A DNA stretch of 64,000 bases from Bettongia penicillata ogilbyi (lineage: Eukaryota > Chordata > Mammalia > Diprotodontia > Potoroidae). The stretch is taken from assembly GCA_023548195.1 (NCBI GenBank), contig JAJHZJ010000061.1:3339853-3403852 (forward strand). Direction: 5' to 3'. Made by a program: the position numbers and the translations under genes. Position 1 is the first letter of the stretch. Each line of letters starts with the position of its first letter. Below the pieces are notes generated by a model. That model saw nothing but the letters and a program-made list of their open reading frames with translations. It ran no database searches and was not told where the DNA came from. Shown here in pieces: positions 11,331 to 22,284 of the stretch.

Positions 11331-13555
11331 AAAAGGCATTTTGATCTGGTAAAGGAATATGTAAGGATCCTTTAAGACAAGGGTATCCTATTAATATATC
11401 TGCATTATTCAAGATTACTTGAGAGATATAGTAACAGAAATAATCCTGTTCCATGAACTTCAGATCAAAAACATCTGGTAAGACACAAAGCAGTAAAGTA
11501 TATGCTTCAACCCTCTGATGGAGGTGATCCTGCATAGAACTCAAGTGAAAGAGAATTTCCTTAGGGATGGTGAGGTCTTTTAGACCCTCCTATTTATAGG
11601 TGACCTTTTGCTGATTACATAAAGCCCTAGAACATTGTAAAACTTCCTAGATGGAATTTGTAATCACTCAAAAGAGCATGGTCTCATTACATATACAGGA
11701 AAGACCAAGGGGAGGAAGAAAATCTGTTTTCCAATTACGACATATATTTGAATGTAGTCTATAATGCTTGTCTATCATTAGTTGTATTTAGAATGGACTG
11801 CACAGATAGATAATGAATTGGGTCCAGAGTTGAATAGGAAGAAAGTAGTCTGGATTGCCTTTGAGAAATTGCAAAGTTCCCCTAATAACTCCAAACCTGT
11901 AAAATCAAAGAACCATCTTTTAAATACCATCTTATCTGGGCTACTGTATATAGTATGACTTAGAGACAATGATCTCTAAGAATTAAAAATGAAAATCAAC
12001 AGTAGAAGTGAATAAGCTGCAACATATAATTGATGAGGAACTCTGAAGAATAAGAATTAAAGGTGTCGTTTGGGAACTGTATCAAGAGAAGAGAGATCCT
12101 TTAATCTTATGGTAAGGGCTGGTAAGGATGACCAGAGTGATCCAATGTTACTCTCATGATTTCAGGAGAAAGCAAGGCTGGGTGGGCCCTCTTGAAGAAA
12201 ATTCATGGAAAATCAAGGCCAAGAGTTGCACAGGATGGGTTGTGATGTGCATCATTGGATCACAGAAGCACCAGAGTTTTTGAGAAAGTATTTGTGACAG
12301 ATTTCTCTCTTCTAGTGGATTGGAATGCCACTGAAGGTAGAGACAAAATCTTATTAACATTTCATATTTCCACTGACACTGAACTCAGTGCTTTGTAAAC
12401 AGTAGCTACTTAATGTTTGTTCAATTAGATTGTTAAATCCTGAATCTTCATTGGCTGTACCAGGGGCATGTCATAAGATCAAACTGTTTCAGTGGGTTAG
12501 ACATCTGAAAGAATAAGCTACTTCCTGAGCCTTTATCATAGCACACAATTGGAAGTGGTAGTCTTTTCCATTGCATAAACCTCATTCTGGGCTCATTTTC
12601 TCTCATAAAATCGCACCAAATATAGAAGCACAGGGACTCCCTAGTGGGTTTATGGTCCCCAGAAAAGTCTTGAATCTAGAACACATATTTAAATCTGTTA
12701 TAAAAACAATTAAACTTTTTTGATTGTGTTCCCTGTCCCCATTTTTCCTGTTCAAAGTTAGTGTTTGAAAATTCTTCAGTAAAGAAAAATGACATTGCTG
12801 ATAATACAAGCTCTGTGTCATATTGAGAAAGTATAGTGATGATTTGCGACACTTTTTCTAATGAACATAGAGTTTATCCTTAAGTTAATTGTAATAGCCA
12901 TTGGCCCAAAGCCTCCTCTAGGGCAAAAAGTCTACCTCAGAATCTTCCTGTCAAAGATTTTCAGCAAGAAAGTTTTATAAATTTTAAAAGTTCTTCATCA
13001 GTATACTTCTTTGCTAAAAGATTTTTAAAAAACCTTTTTGAATGTATCAGTGATATCCCTGAAGTGCCAAACACTTTGGTACAATAATTACTGAACTCTT
13101 AATGATAGCTCAGATTTCTGATTTTGGGACACATTATTTCATAGATTAATTTACTTTTATTTATTATCATGCATAAAAGAAGAACCACTTAAGTCAACCT
13201 GCTTTATATTCATGTGTGATAATGGCCTCTGCTTTGTGTAATAGGTTGCACCTCATGAATCTTATATCAACATCTCCATTGGCTGATTGCTCACTGACTG
13301 TGGATTCTGCTGACTCACAAAATTGTAAGGACAGGGGAAAAAATGCAATTTGAGAGAATGGAAATTCCCAGTGGGGGGGATATAGGTCTACATAAATAAA
13401 AAAAAAATTGTAGCTAACATAATACAGTATGTAATTATTTGATTAATAGTGTAAATGCTTTTTGTTGCTTGGGATAATGAAGATGACTTATAGTGAACCT
13501 TTATGCTGAGTGAGGTTAACTGTGTTAGGCCTGAATTTTCTTAACTCCTTTGCTT
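11331..13555. other. Largely unrecognised sequence
   Basis: Over 2.2 kb there is no clear gene, apart from a weak L2-like tail near 12330-12430. Conserved regulatory sequence cannot be excluded (for example 13190-13340). Confidence 0.35.
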
Positions 13556-13559
13556 GGGT

Positions 13560-13735
13560 TTAACTTTTTTCAAATAGATATCTTTCGTTTCTTACATTAC
13601 TTTCATTTATAAATATTGAAATATTTGCCTCTTTCTCCCACCCTCACCCTCTATACCTTATAACAAAGAATAAAGAAAAAAGAAACAGTTCAGCAAAATT
13701 AATCAGACTATTAACCAAGTCTGCAAGTATATGTA
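13560..13735 (-). repeat. L1-type 3' region fragment
   Basis: C/T-rich 'tgcctctttctcccaccctcaccctctataccttataacaaagaa' followed by 'cagttcagcaaaatt'. The same wording recurs at 63805-63950, and L1-like text resumes at 14440. This suggests an L1 3' UTR interrupted by 13738-14435. Confidence 0.5.
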
Positions 13736-13737
13736 AC

Positions 13738-14435
13738 TATTGTGGGTTGAAAGGAAGTGGTATTGACTGAAATATTGAGTAATGGATTAAAACAGAAAGT
13801 TAAAGCATCAGTTAGTGGGGCACTTGAGCTCCACTGGTTGGTGGAGATGGATAGATATCGCAGACTCAGAATTATGAGCAAGCGAGAGGGGAGTTGAGTG
13901 CTGAGCCCGTGAAGTTGGTGCTGCTTGTCCTTCATTCTCGAAGAGGACCGTGACATAAGGAAGGGGATGCCATGGCTTACAAGTGAACGGGACTAAAGCG
14001 AGAGATAGCTGTGCAGTTACCAGCCTCACTTTCTCCTCAGGAGCCATCTGGGCCCACTGGCAAGATACAGATCAGGATGATTGGAGATGGCCCAGGATGC
14101 AGTGGGGGATCTTGACCTTTTAAGATAAAGTCTTTCCTGGATCTTTGACTGAAGCAGTGTCCATCCGGTGATTAAGACTAGGTAAGAAATGAGGCAAAAA
14201 ATGGCCTCTTTTCCCTAGTAAAAAAAAAAAAAATCAATCTGGGAGGGGAAGACTCTCAGGATTTCTGGCCAAAACAGAAACGTTCATTCTGAGTCATCAA
14301 GGCCCAAACAATGATTAAGCGGGGCTTGGGCTAAGGCCTGTTGTTGGCCAGTCAATGAGAGGTAATTAGGGGCTATTAGAAGACTCCTTTCGCCTCAAAC
14401 TATGGGAATAATGGCCCCACCACCTCCCCTACATT
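13738..14435. repeat. Unclassified interspersed repeat (copy A)
   Basis: The opening 'gggttgaaaggaagtggtattgactgaaatattgagtaatgg' and closing 'aattaggggctattagaagactcct' blocks recur at 26109-26375, so this is a dispersed family. Copy A is longer and contains an RTE-derived SINE piece (13913-14107). It may be an LTR or a DNA element; no termini could be proven. Confidence 0.55.
13913..14107 (-). repeat. RTE-derived SINE-like fragment
   Basis: Reverse orientation: starts 'gcttgtccttcattctcgaagaggaccgtgac', continues 'cagttaccagcctcactttctcc', 'gatgattggagatggcccaggatgc'. It lacks a tRNA-like head and corresponds to RTE 5' UTR joined to RTE 3' end. Confidence 0.65.
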
Positions 14436-14439
14436 TACT

Positions 14440-14660
14440 CATCATCTTTTCTCCAGGGCTATACCTACTTACTCAGTTTTGTTTTTCCTTATTTTCTTTC
14501 TAAGTACATTGTTGTGGTCACTGTGAATCTTATTTTGTTGGTTCTGCTTATTTCATTCTGAATAAGTCCATGTTTTCCTAAATTTTGAAGAATTCTTCAT
14601 ATTTGTTATTTCTTACAGTGTAAAGTCTTTTCATTTCAATTTGTTTAGCCATTCTCAAAT
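14440..14660 (-). repeat. L1 3' UTR fragment
   Basis: Antisense L1 3' UTR wording ('ttggttctgcttatttcattctgaataagtcc', 'ttgtttagccattctc'). It is probably the continuation of 13560-13735. Confidence 0.55.
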
Positions 14661-16654
14661 CAAATGCCAAGATTTTAAGACCAGCTATTATCTGGCTTTA
14701 CCAAACCGGCCCCTTCTTGGGCTGTGGGTATCTCAACAATACCTCAGCTTCTAGAAGGTAGGGAGCTAGATCAACGCTCTTTTTTGCTCTCTCCCATCTC
14801 TAAGTTCTAGGATTCTTTCATGATAGCAAGTTCCCTATAGTGAGTCATTAGGACAAGCAAATGTGGGGCTTAGTTTACGATTTATAGCCCAGGGCTCCAA
14901 GACTGGCCCATATGCAAAGATAAAGAGAAAATAAATGGAAAACTTTTATGTATGAGGATAGTAACAGTCTCCCCCTCTATTCTGAGAAACCCTAGAGAAA
15001 GTCCTAACCACTGAAGCAGCTGTGTTCTGACTTGTAGAACCACTCAGCAAATAGATCAACTAATTCTAGAGGGGGTTGGTATATCCCTCTGATGGTTCTG
15101 GAGGGAAAAAGTGGGAAGAACAGATGAAAAATGCATAGCTATTCTGACAACATACCTACCCATTCTGCCTGCTCTGAATAATTGTTCTGGAATAGTTCTT
15201 CCCCGCACTGGGTCACAGGGCTTGTGGCAGACACAAGAAGGATAGATATAAACTGTTCTCCATGCTGGTAGTTTGGACCTTAATCATAATGGTATTTAAA
15301 ACTGAATGCAAATATCTCTCTTCAATTGTATATACATATATGTGTATGTAGGTATATATCTATGTGTATATATGCATATGTATATACACATACATGTGTA
15401 TCTATCTAGATGCACACATATACCTAGTCCCTCAATTTTCCATTTGAAGAAATGAGAAAGAAATAATGTTAAGTTGAAAAGTATTTAGAAAATGGAGAGT
15501 AATTTAAAATTTAGAAAGAAAAAGCACACAAAGAGGAATATATCTGAATGGAAGTTCATAAATAAGGTGGAGCTTGGATTGTTATTTAAAAAGGTTTGAA
15601 TTATTACCAAGGCAACCAAAGCATTATGCAGCTGCATGAATAGTGAGGTAAAGTGACAACAACAGGAACATCTGAGCTTTAAATGAGCAGCACAGTTTAT
15701 TTACAGATGTGATTTTAATAACACAGGAGATAAAAATAGCTACTTTGTTCAAGCTAACTTTTGCTAGTAATCAAAAGAAAAACAGTTTTGCATTTTGAAA
15801 AATTTATTTTCTTCTTCTGTCTCTTCAGAAGACCTCTGAGTTGATGCCAGCACAGCCAGAGTTGTTTCTCAAATGACTATGAGTTCCCACAAATATCCTA
15901 AAGCAGGATGTGGAGGTTGTGCTCTTTGAATTGTGGACTATTTGGGTGATGGATAATTCTCAGGCTTGTAGATTGATTCTATATTTATTTAAAAATTTCA
16001 GTGTGTTAAGTGTTTTACCAAGGTCCCTCTGCTGACGCCTTTTATTTTAGATGCTTGAATTCCAATTAAGGTGAGATAGACAGATTTATCACTTTTTATT
16101 TTTATGCTTTTGTAGGAAGCAGTTAATCAGAAGTGGCCTTGTGGGTAATGTAAGCATTTATGATGGTTTCTGAACAAAGGAAACCAACCTGGCTATTTGA
16201 TGCAGAAAATGATAGAAAGTCCAGGGAGGCCATAAAAAGCTGTCTGTGGTCATTACTAAGCCCTAAGAGGGGGTGTGGCTATGCATATATTTTCACAAAA
16301 TTTACACGGGACTTTAGTATAAGTTATTGTTAAGTCATCTGCAAGTAACAGCTTTCATGATTCCTTCCTGTAAAGATTCCATATTAATTTCTTTTTTCTT
16401 CTCCACCTATTACTGTCATGAGTCCTGATCCTCAACAGAAGTATATGGCAGCAGAAAAGGAGTCAAAGGCTTTGAAGTAGAGGAGCATGGTGAAAGTCTT
16501 GCAATTGAATGGAACTTGGACCTGTTAGGAGAACAGTATTCTAATGAAGAGTTTTATAATCAATTCATTTGGTAATGGTCAAGACTCAATCTAGACTGTC
16601 AAATACACTGTTGGAGAAAGATCTTGGCAAGCTAGAATATAGATTGAATCTAAT
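14661..16654. other. Long stretch without recognised repeats
   Basis: About 2 kb with only a TATATG-rich microsatellite (15330-15425). At 15603-15637 an RFX X-box-like sequence is followed by a 12-bp palindrome containing E-box CAGCTG. This is the most plausible place in the first 20 kb for conserved regulatory sequence. Confidence 0.4.
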
Positions 16655-16670
16655 AAGAATAAATTTAATA
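16655..16670 (+). repeat. Target-site duplication, left copy
   Basis: AAGAATAAATTTAATA is repeated exactly at 18443-18458 and flanks the retroviral retrocopy. Confidence 0.85.
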
Positions 16671-17962
16671 ACCTCCCATCTCTCTTTTGCCTCCATTCCC
16701 TAGATCTCCCCATATTTGCTTGAAAGTTTGGGAGGCAGGACAATTGTTTGCGATCCTGGAATTCCAGGGTGAATTACTTATGCCATCCCAGCCCTAGTTA
16801 GCCTCCCAGACTCTAAAGTGTTCCCTCTTCATGGTCAATATCTGATTAAGCCTGAGTCCTGGGAAGGACTACAGCCTTTAATTGAAAAATTCCTTAAGTG
16901 TAGAATCTTTGTCTCTTGTTCATCTCCATGCAACACTGCAATCCTTCCCACAAAAAGGTCTAAAGGAGAACACTCACGATTTATTTTTGCCTTAGAATGG
17001 ACTCTTCCAGGGGAATCAAGTCCCTATCAGCTAACGTGGACAGTGTTGCCCCAAGGGTTTTGAGATAACCCTCATTTATTTGGCCAGACTTTGGGAAGAG
17101 ATTTAAAGGACCTGAAACTATCAGGTAGTAGCTTAATTCAGTATGTGCATGATATTCTTATTTGTAGCCCCACCCAGGCTGCATCTTTGACTGCTGCCAC
17201 AGAAGTCCTTCTTTCTTGGGCACTCCAGGCTATAGGGTCTCTGAACAAAGTCCAGATGGCATGCCAGTCCATAAAGTATCTGGGTCATGAACTCATGCCA
17301 ACCTCTCTCTCCTTAACCTCTGTGAGCAAAAGCACTATCCCTGTTGCAACCACAAAGAAACAAGGTGCAGTCTTTTAGGCATGGTTGGATTTTGTAGACT
17401 CTGGATTCTTAATTTTGGTTTTATTGCTCAACCCCTCTATGACTCTACTCAAGACCAGGCTAAAGCTTTTGAGACTTTGAAAACTAAGCCTAATCTAGAA
17501 AAGCCTTTCACTCTGTATGTTAATGAAAGGAGAGGACAGGCTTTGGGAATCTTAATCCATATCTTGGCGCCTGACCCCAGGCCAGTTGATTTACTCAAAA
17601 TAGGCTTTCCTTGTTCTACATGCTCATGGAGCAATTTGGAAAGAAAGGGGATATCTGACAGCAAAAAACTCTCCTATCAAACATGCCCTTCTATTTTTTG
17701 GCTTTGCCATAATGGTTTTCAGTTCTCTCCAGAGAAATTGTCTTTTCTTTATACTCCTTTTGTGCCTCTTTGGTCCCTGTCTGCCAGGTTTTTCTTTTCC
17801 AGAGTGTAAGCCATCCACTTCCAGATAACTGCTCAGGCTCCATACCCCTTGAACAGGACCCATCAAAGCAGGAACAGCTCTATGCCCCTTGCCAGCAGGA
17901 AGCAGTTTCAGAAGCTGAGACCTTTGCCCTTTACCCCAAAAGAATTTGGGTCCAATCTCTTT

Positions 17963-17971
17963 GAGGGGGAA
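17963..17971 (+). other. Polypurine tract of the ERV
   Basis: GAGGGGGAA lies immediately before the LTR start TGATGGGG. This is the standard arrangement for plus-strand priming in retroviruses. Confidence 0.75.
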
Positions 17972-18436
17972 TGATGGGGTTCAGACCCTGGGAACCTCCT
18001 TGAACTCTCCTTGAACCTCTCCACTTAAGTTGGCTTTTCATACTCAAATCTGTGGCCATTTATGTTACCTCTTCATTGCCCTACCTGCTTCCCACTCAAA
18101 CCTTCCATGGTCTGATATCTCCTGATTGCCTCCAGCTGTTTCCCACCCTGGATTGCATCTCTAGTTACCCCAATCCCATCAAGATTCTCCTCAGACCAGC
18201 CTACCAGACTACTAGACCACCTCTAGATATTTCCCATAGACCTTCTGTATAGAAGTTCCATCTCACCTCTGTGAAGGTACTCAGATTCAGTCCAACTCAG
18301 ACTCTGTCTAACTGAGATTCTATCTGGCCATAAACTAATCAAAAGATTGTGAATACAAGCATTACAAATGCTTAGGCTCCCTAAAAGTCAACCCAATATG
18401 GTGAATCTTTAATAAACTTTGTCTTTCTTTGACTTT
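17972..18436 (+). repeat. ERV 3' LTR lacking U5 (U3-R)
   Basis: It starts TGATGGGGTTCAG directly after the polypurine tract. AATAAA at 18411-18416 precedes the poly(A) by 20 nt. No U5 or terminal CA follows, as expected if the copy derives from mature mRNA and not from an integrated provirus. Confidence 0.7.
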
Positions 18437-18442
18437 AAAAAA

Positions 18443-18458
18443 AAGAATAAATTTAATA
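18443..18458 (+). repeat. Target-site duplication, right copy
   Basis: Exact match to 16655-16670. Its first two A residues are shared with the poly(A) run. Confidence 0.85.
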
Positions 18459-18671
18459 GGAATAAATGATTTTTTGTTCAAAAGCCAACTTTACAAACAT
18501 GAGAGAGGAGACGTGGTTAGATAACACTTGGATAAAAGAGCTAGAGGTTGGGTGAGACTGTAAGCTCAATGATCCAATAATATGAGATGGCAGCTAAAAA
18601 AAAAAAAATCTCATGTACTTTTAGGGTACGTTAAGGGAGGGATAAACTCCAGGAATAAGAAGTTTCCTCTG

Positions 18672-19225
18672 TTGTGGTTCTTTGTCCTTTGTTTTCAAAG
18701 AGGACAATGACATTGTGGGGCAGTGCCTTGACTCCTGCATGAATTGGATGTAAGTGAAGTAGAGTTTTACGAAGTTGTCAGTCTTACTCTCTTTCAATTA
18801 TCAAAGTCTGTGGCAGAACAAAAGACAAGATGATTGGCAATGACTTGGAATATAGTGAGTAACCTTGGCATCTCTGATGCCTGACCAAGCTCTAAGCCCT
18901 CCACAGCACCTGCTCCAACCACCTTCATGGCTATTGGGACAAATTGTTCTCATCTTCCCATTCCACCAGAGGTGGAATGCTTGGGGTATATATCCTCCTA
19001 CCTTACTGACAGGTCTGAAGCCTGTCAGTTACCCTCAACATGTTTTAGTCCCTGTTCCAAGATGGTTTTACTGGGGCCACTGTGTCTTGGAGCCACAGGT
19101 GAGAGTTGGGTGACTGGTTGGACACCAAAGGTGGATGAGCAGCCCTGTCAACAGCTCAGCAGCCTTCATAACAGAGGTTCTATCTTCCCTAAACATTCCA
19201 TACACCCTGGTTTCCCTGTACTCTG
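18672..19225 (-). mobile_element. Non-autonomous RTE derivative (5' UTR joined to 3' end)
   Basis: On the minus strand it follows the RTE 5' UTR at 30912-31330 ('ctctcacctgtggctccaag', 'aatgggaagatgagaacaatttg', 'gagggcttagagcttgg', 'gatgccaagg'). It then jumps directly to the RTE-type 3' end ('tgtcattgtcctctttgaaaacaaaggac'). The entire coding region is absent. It would depend on RTE enzymes in trans. Confidence 0.7.
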
Positions 19226-19334
19226 GCTTAGTCAGCCCTGGTTTACAGTACTATAGTCAGTTCTAGCTGCCACACTCCATAAAAAGCCTTGAAAAGCTGA
19301 TGAGTGTCCAGAATCACGCAAGAAGGAGGGTTGT

Positions 19335-19575
19335 TTTACTGCTGAGTCATTTTTCAGTCATGTCCAACTCATTGTGACCCCTTTGGGGTTTTCTTGGCCA
19401 AGATAGTGGAGTTGTTTATCATTTCCTTCTTCAGTTCATTTTACAGAAAAGGAAAATGGGACAAACAGGGTAAAGTGACTTGCTCAGGGTCACATAGCTA
19501 GTATGTGTCTGGGGACAGATTTGAACTCATGAAGATGAATCTTTCTTACTCCATCCCAGCACTGTGCCATTTAGC
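19335..19575 (-). repeat. Mar1-type CORE-SINE (long form)
   Basis: Reverse unit from 'cagtcatgtccaactcattgtgacccctttggggttttcttggcc' to 'gtgccatttagctgtcc', nearly complete. Confidence 0.85.
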
Positions 19576-19757
19576 TGTCCATGTGGTTGTGGTTTGTCCT
19601 TCATTTTCAAAGAAGACCATGATATCAGGGAGATGATGAAATAACCTGCAATTGACTTTGATTTGAACTGAGAGAGGGCTGTACAGTTACTCTTCAGAAC
19701 CAGCAGAGTCCAGTGGCCAGATATCCTTCAGGATGACTGCAGATGTCCCATGATAAG
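19576..19757 (-). repeat. RTE-derived SINE-like fragment
   Basis: Reverse: 'gtttgtccttcattttcaaagaagaccatgatatc', 'gagagagggctgtacagttac', 'tcaggatgactgcagatgtccc'. No tRNA-like head is present. Confidence 0.7.
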
Positions 19758-20423
19758 AAGATGAAGACCTATAAGTCTATGCCATATGAATGTCCTTTGG
19801 AGGAACTGAGGATGTCTATTCTGTAGAACATAAGAGTAGACAGATGTGAGCAGAGGTGGAGTTAAGGGGGCAAATTAACTATCTTCAAGTATTTGAAGGA
19901 TTATCATGTAGAAGAATCTTTTGACTTGTTTTGCTGTCTCCAGAGGATAGAATTAAAGGCAATGGGCAGAAATTATGAATGGACAAATTTAGATTGGGTA
20001 TCAGGAAATTTTCCTAACAATTAGAGCCATCCAAAAACAGAATGGGCTTCCTGGGGAAGTATGTCGTTCTCTTTACCAGAGCTCTTCAAGATAGGGACAG
20101 ATGACTACCCGGGCATGTTGTAGTGGCGACTCTTCTGGCTATGGAATAGTGGTAGGGTATACTGGAGCCATCTCAAACTGGTGTGGAGGAGCTAATTGTT
20201 AAATTCGCAGTGCGTCATCTAAACCCCAGCTACAAATCAGGGCTTTGTTTTGTTGATAGTCTGGACTTTAAAAGGTAATGGAGAAAATACCAATTATTCA
20301 TATTAAACTGAAAAGTGTGTTGTGTATACAATTGTTTTCCCTGTGGAGCTAATTATTAAACATTTACCAGCACATTCCATTGCTGATCTCAATCAATTCC
20401 CAAACTCTGTGTCTATGCTATGG

Positions 20424-20930
20424 TACTTTAGTATTTACAAAGTGCTTTCCTCTCAACCTTGTGACATTCCTAAACTATACATATATACATACATATGCAC
20501 ATTCATATATACACACATGTATGCACACATATACATGTAACAGGCATACATCTATACATGTACATATATACATTCACACACATAAACACACATATATACA
20601 CCTAACACAGGTACTCATATATACACACATATATATATACATACACATATACATACATATACACAACACATATATATATACACACATAAAAATAGGCACA
20701 CACATTTACATATATACATACACCCACATATATACATACGCATATACATATATACACACACATATTATGCCCTAATATGAGTATTATTATTACTAATTTT
20801 GTGGAGGAGAAAACTGAGACTCATAGAGGTAAAGGGACATAGTCACATAACTCCAGTATTACTCAGTATTAGAGCTGGAATTCAAAATCCAAATCTTCTG
20901 ACTCCATGGCCTGTGTTCTTCCTGCTGCTT
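20424..20930 (-). repeat. CORE-SINE split by a 300-bp TACA/CACATA microsatellite
   Basis: An antisense MIR-type SINE ('agtatttacaaagtgctttcctctcaaccttgtgac' and 'aattttgtggaggagaaaactgagactc...gctggaattcaaaatcc') is separated by alternating purine-pyrimidine repeat DNA at 20455-20765. The 131- and 72-codon ORFs here are translated microsatellite. Confidence 0.7.
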
Positions 20931-21089
20931 CAAAAACAATTTTTGTTCTAGATATTTACCAGGAGCAGGGGGTCTATGTCGATGAAAGCATACTGCAGGG
21001 CCTTGTGTCCTGATAAAACTTTTCTTTCTCTCTCCCCTTCCTTGATGCAGTCTCTTCTACCCACTTGAGACCTTGCAGTCAAGTTATCA

Positions 21090-21260
21090 TAAGGTCATAA
21101 TTTTAGAGCTGGAAGGAATCTTAGAGATATTCTAGTCCAACTTTTTCATTTTACAACAGAGAAAACTGAGGCCTTTAGAATATAAATGAGTTGCCTGAGG
21201 TTACACCAGGAGTAATTAGGAGAACTGGGATTTGAACCTCAGTCCTTTCCCTCCAAAAGT
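21090..21260 (-). repeat. THER1-like CORE-SINE
   Basis: Reverse: 'ttttagagctggaaggaatcttagagatattctagtccaac', then 'cattttacaacagagaaaactgaggcc', 'tgggatttgaacctcag'. Confidence 0.75.
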
Positions 21261-21261
21261 T

Positions 21262-22284
21262 ATTTCCCTCCAAAGTTATTTCCAATAACCCTGTGCAGCA
21301 AAGAACTTCTGGATTGGATTCACCAATCCTTGTCCCTATTTCTGCTCCATTTTACCGCATATCTTTTCTGTTCATTTTTAACTCAGTTTTATAGATTCCC
21401 AATTAGCCGTAACATTGGGGTAACAAGTAGTATCCTAGTTAACTGCTTTTACTGTTTACAGAGACTTAACTAATTATTCAGTAAGACTGTCTGGAATAAG
21501 GACAAATCTGTGATAGTCTTCTAGGTGGACACAACCAGAAACTGTAAGTCAATCTTTCTTTAGAAATTTTTTTTAGAAATGTAGGACACATTTTTAGAAA
21601 TGTAGAAGCTCATTAATCACAAAGCTTCAACCCAGGAATCAAAACAAAATGATGTCATCACACTTTGAAAGGATCTTAGAAAAAAAACAACCCATGAAAT
21701 TAAAGTGGGTTCTGATGATGTTAGATAAAATGCATAAGACCTAGAGAGCAAAATAGAATTACTCTCTCCTATGCAGAAAGTCTCATAAATGTATGAGAAA
21801 CAATGGATATTTAAAAAATAAATTTGATTGGAAATGTAACAATCTAGAGCTGGTTCAGAAACACAATGAGGCAATTGCCAAGTACTTTTTAATATTCTCA
21901 AATACTTAAGCTTGTTAATACACTTGGGTTTAAATAGACTGATAAAAATGCAAATCTCCATTTGCCTCTAGTTCTTTTGGCTTGTTAGTATGGTAAATAG
22001 CAGGGAAGGACAGGTGATACTGCTCCAGAAATGACTGCACTCCCATTTTCAGTGAATGGAGAGACTGAATTCAGCTGAGGTATTTAATGATAAGGAGTAA
22101 TTACTCATACCATCAACCATCATTAACTACAAAATGCTGTTGTTGAGTAGATCCTGCTTAATAGTGGAATTAGTTTTAGAATCCCTGTACCCTATAAAAC
22201 TGAGCTCAAGTACCAAGGATGGTGTGAAACTTTTCTAGATCTTGCCCTCCACTCCCAAATGCTGGTGCTTATCTCTTGTTTTAT
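21262..22284. other. Unique-looking sequence
   Basis: About 1 kb without a recognised repeat. The minus-strand 114-codon frame (21617-21961) shows no domain. A TAATTA-containing motif near 22095 is a possible homeodomain site but not diagnostic. Confidence 0.35.

Larger units (their letters stand above)
16671..18442 (+). pseudogene. Retrocopy of a gammaretrovirus-like ERV transcript (pol remnant plus U3-R)
   Basis: Frames at 16818-17063, 17091-17378 and 17381-17809 carry recognisable class I (gammaretrovirus-like) pol: reverse transcriptase fingers, then palm with the active-site box changed to YVHD, then the connection region. The frame is broken by stops and shifts, and a stretch including the first catalytic aspartate region appears to be deleted. 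Downstream, a polypurine tract (17963-17971) abuts an LTR that stops about 20 bp after AATAAA (18411-18416) in an A run (18437-18444). U5 is missing. A perfect 16-bp TSD flanks the whole unit. This is the signature of L1-mediated copying of a polyadenylated ERV RNA. It is a non-functional relic. Confidence 0.8.
19230..20140 (+). repeat. CR1/L3 LINE fragment interrupted by two SINE insertions
   Basis: CR1/L3 text at 19230-19330 resumes at 19765-20140 ('cttcaagtatttgaaggattatcatgtagaagaatc', 'gggtatcaggaaattttcctaacaattagagc', 'gggcttcctggggaagt'). The gap holds a minus-strand Mar1 (19335-19575) and a minus-strand RTE-derived SINE piece (19573-19757). Confidence 0.75.

Noticed and set aside
16818..17809. 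Possible intact retroviral pol
   Set aside because: Multiple stops, frame changes, an altered active-site box (YVHD) and a deleted segment show it is inactive.
20380..20775. 131-codon Tyr/His/Ile-rich ORF
   Set aside because: It is a translation of a TACA/CACATA microsatellite.
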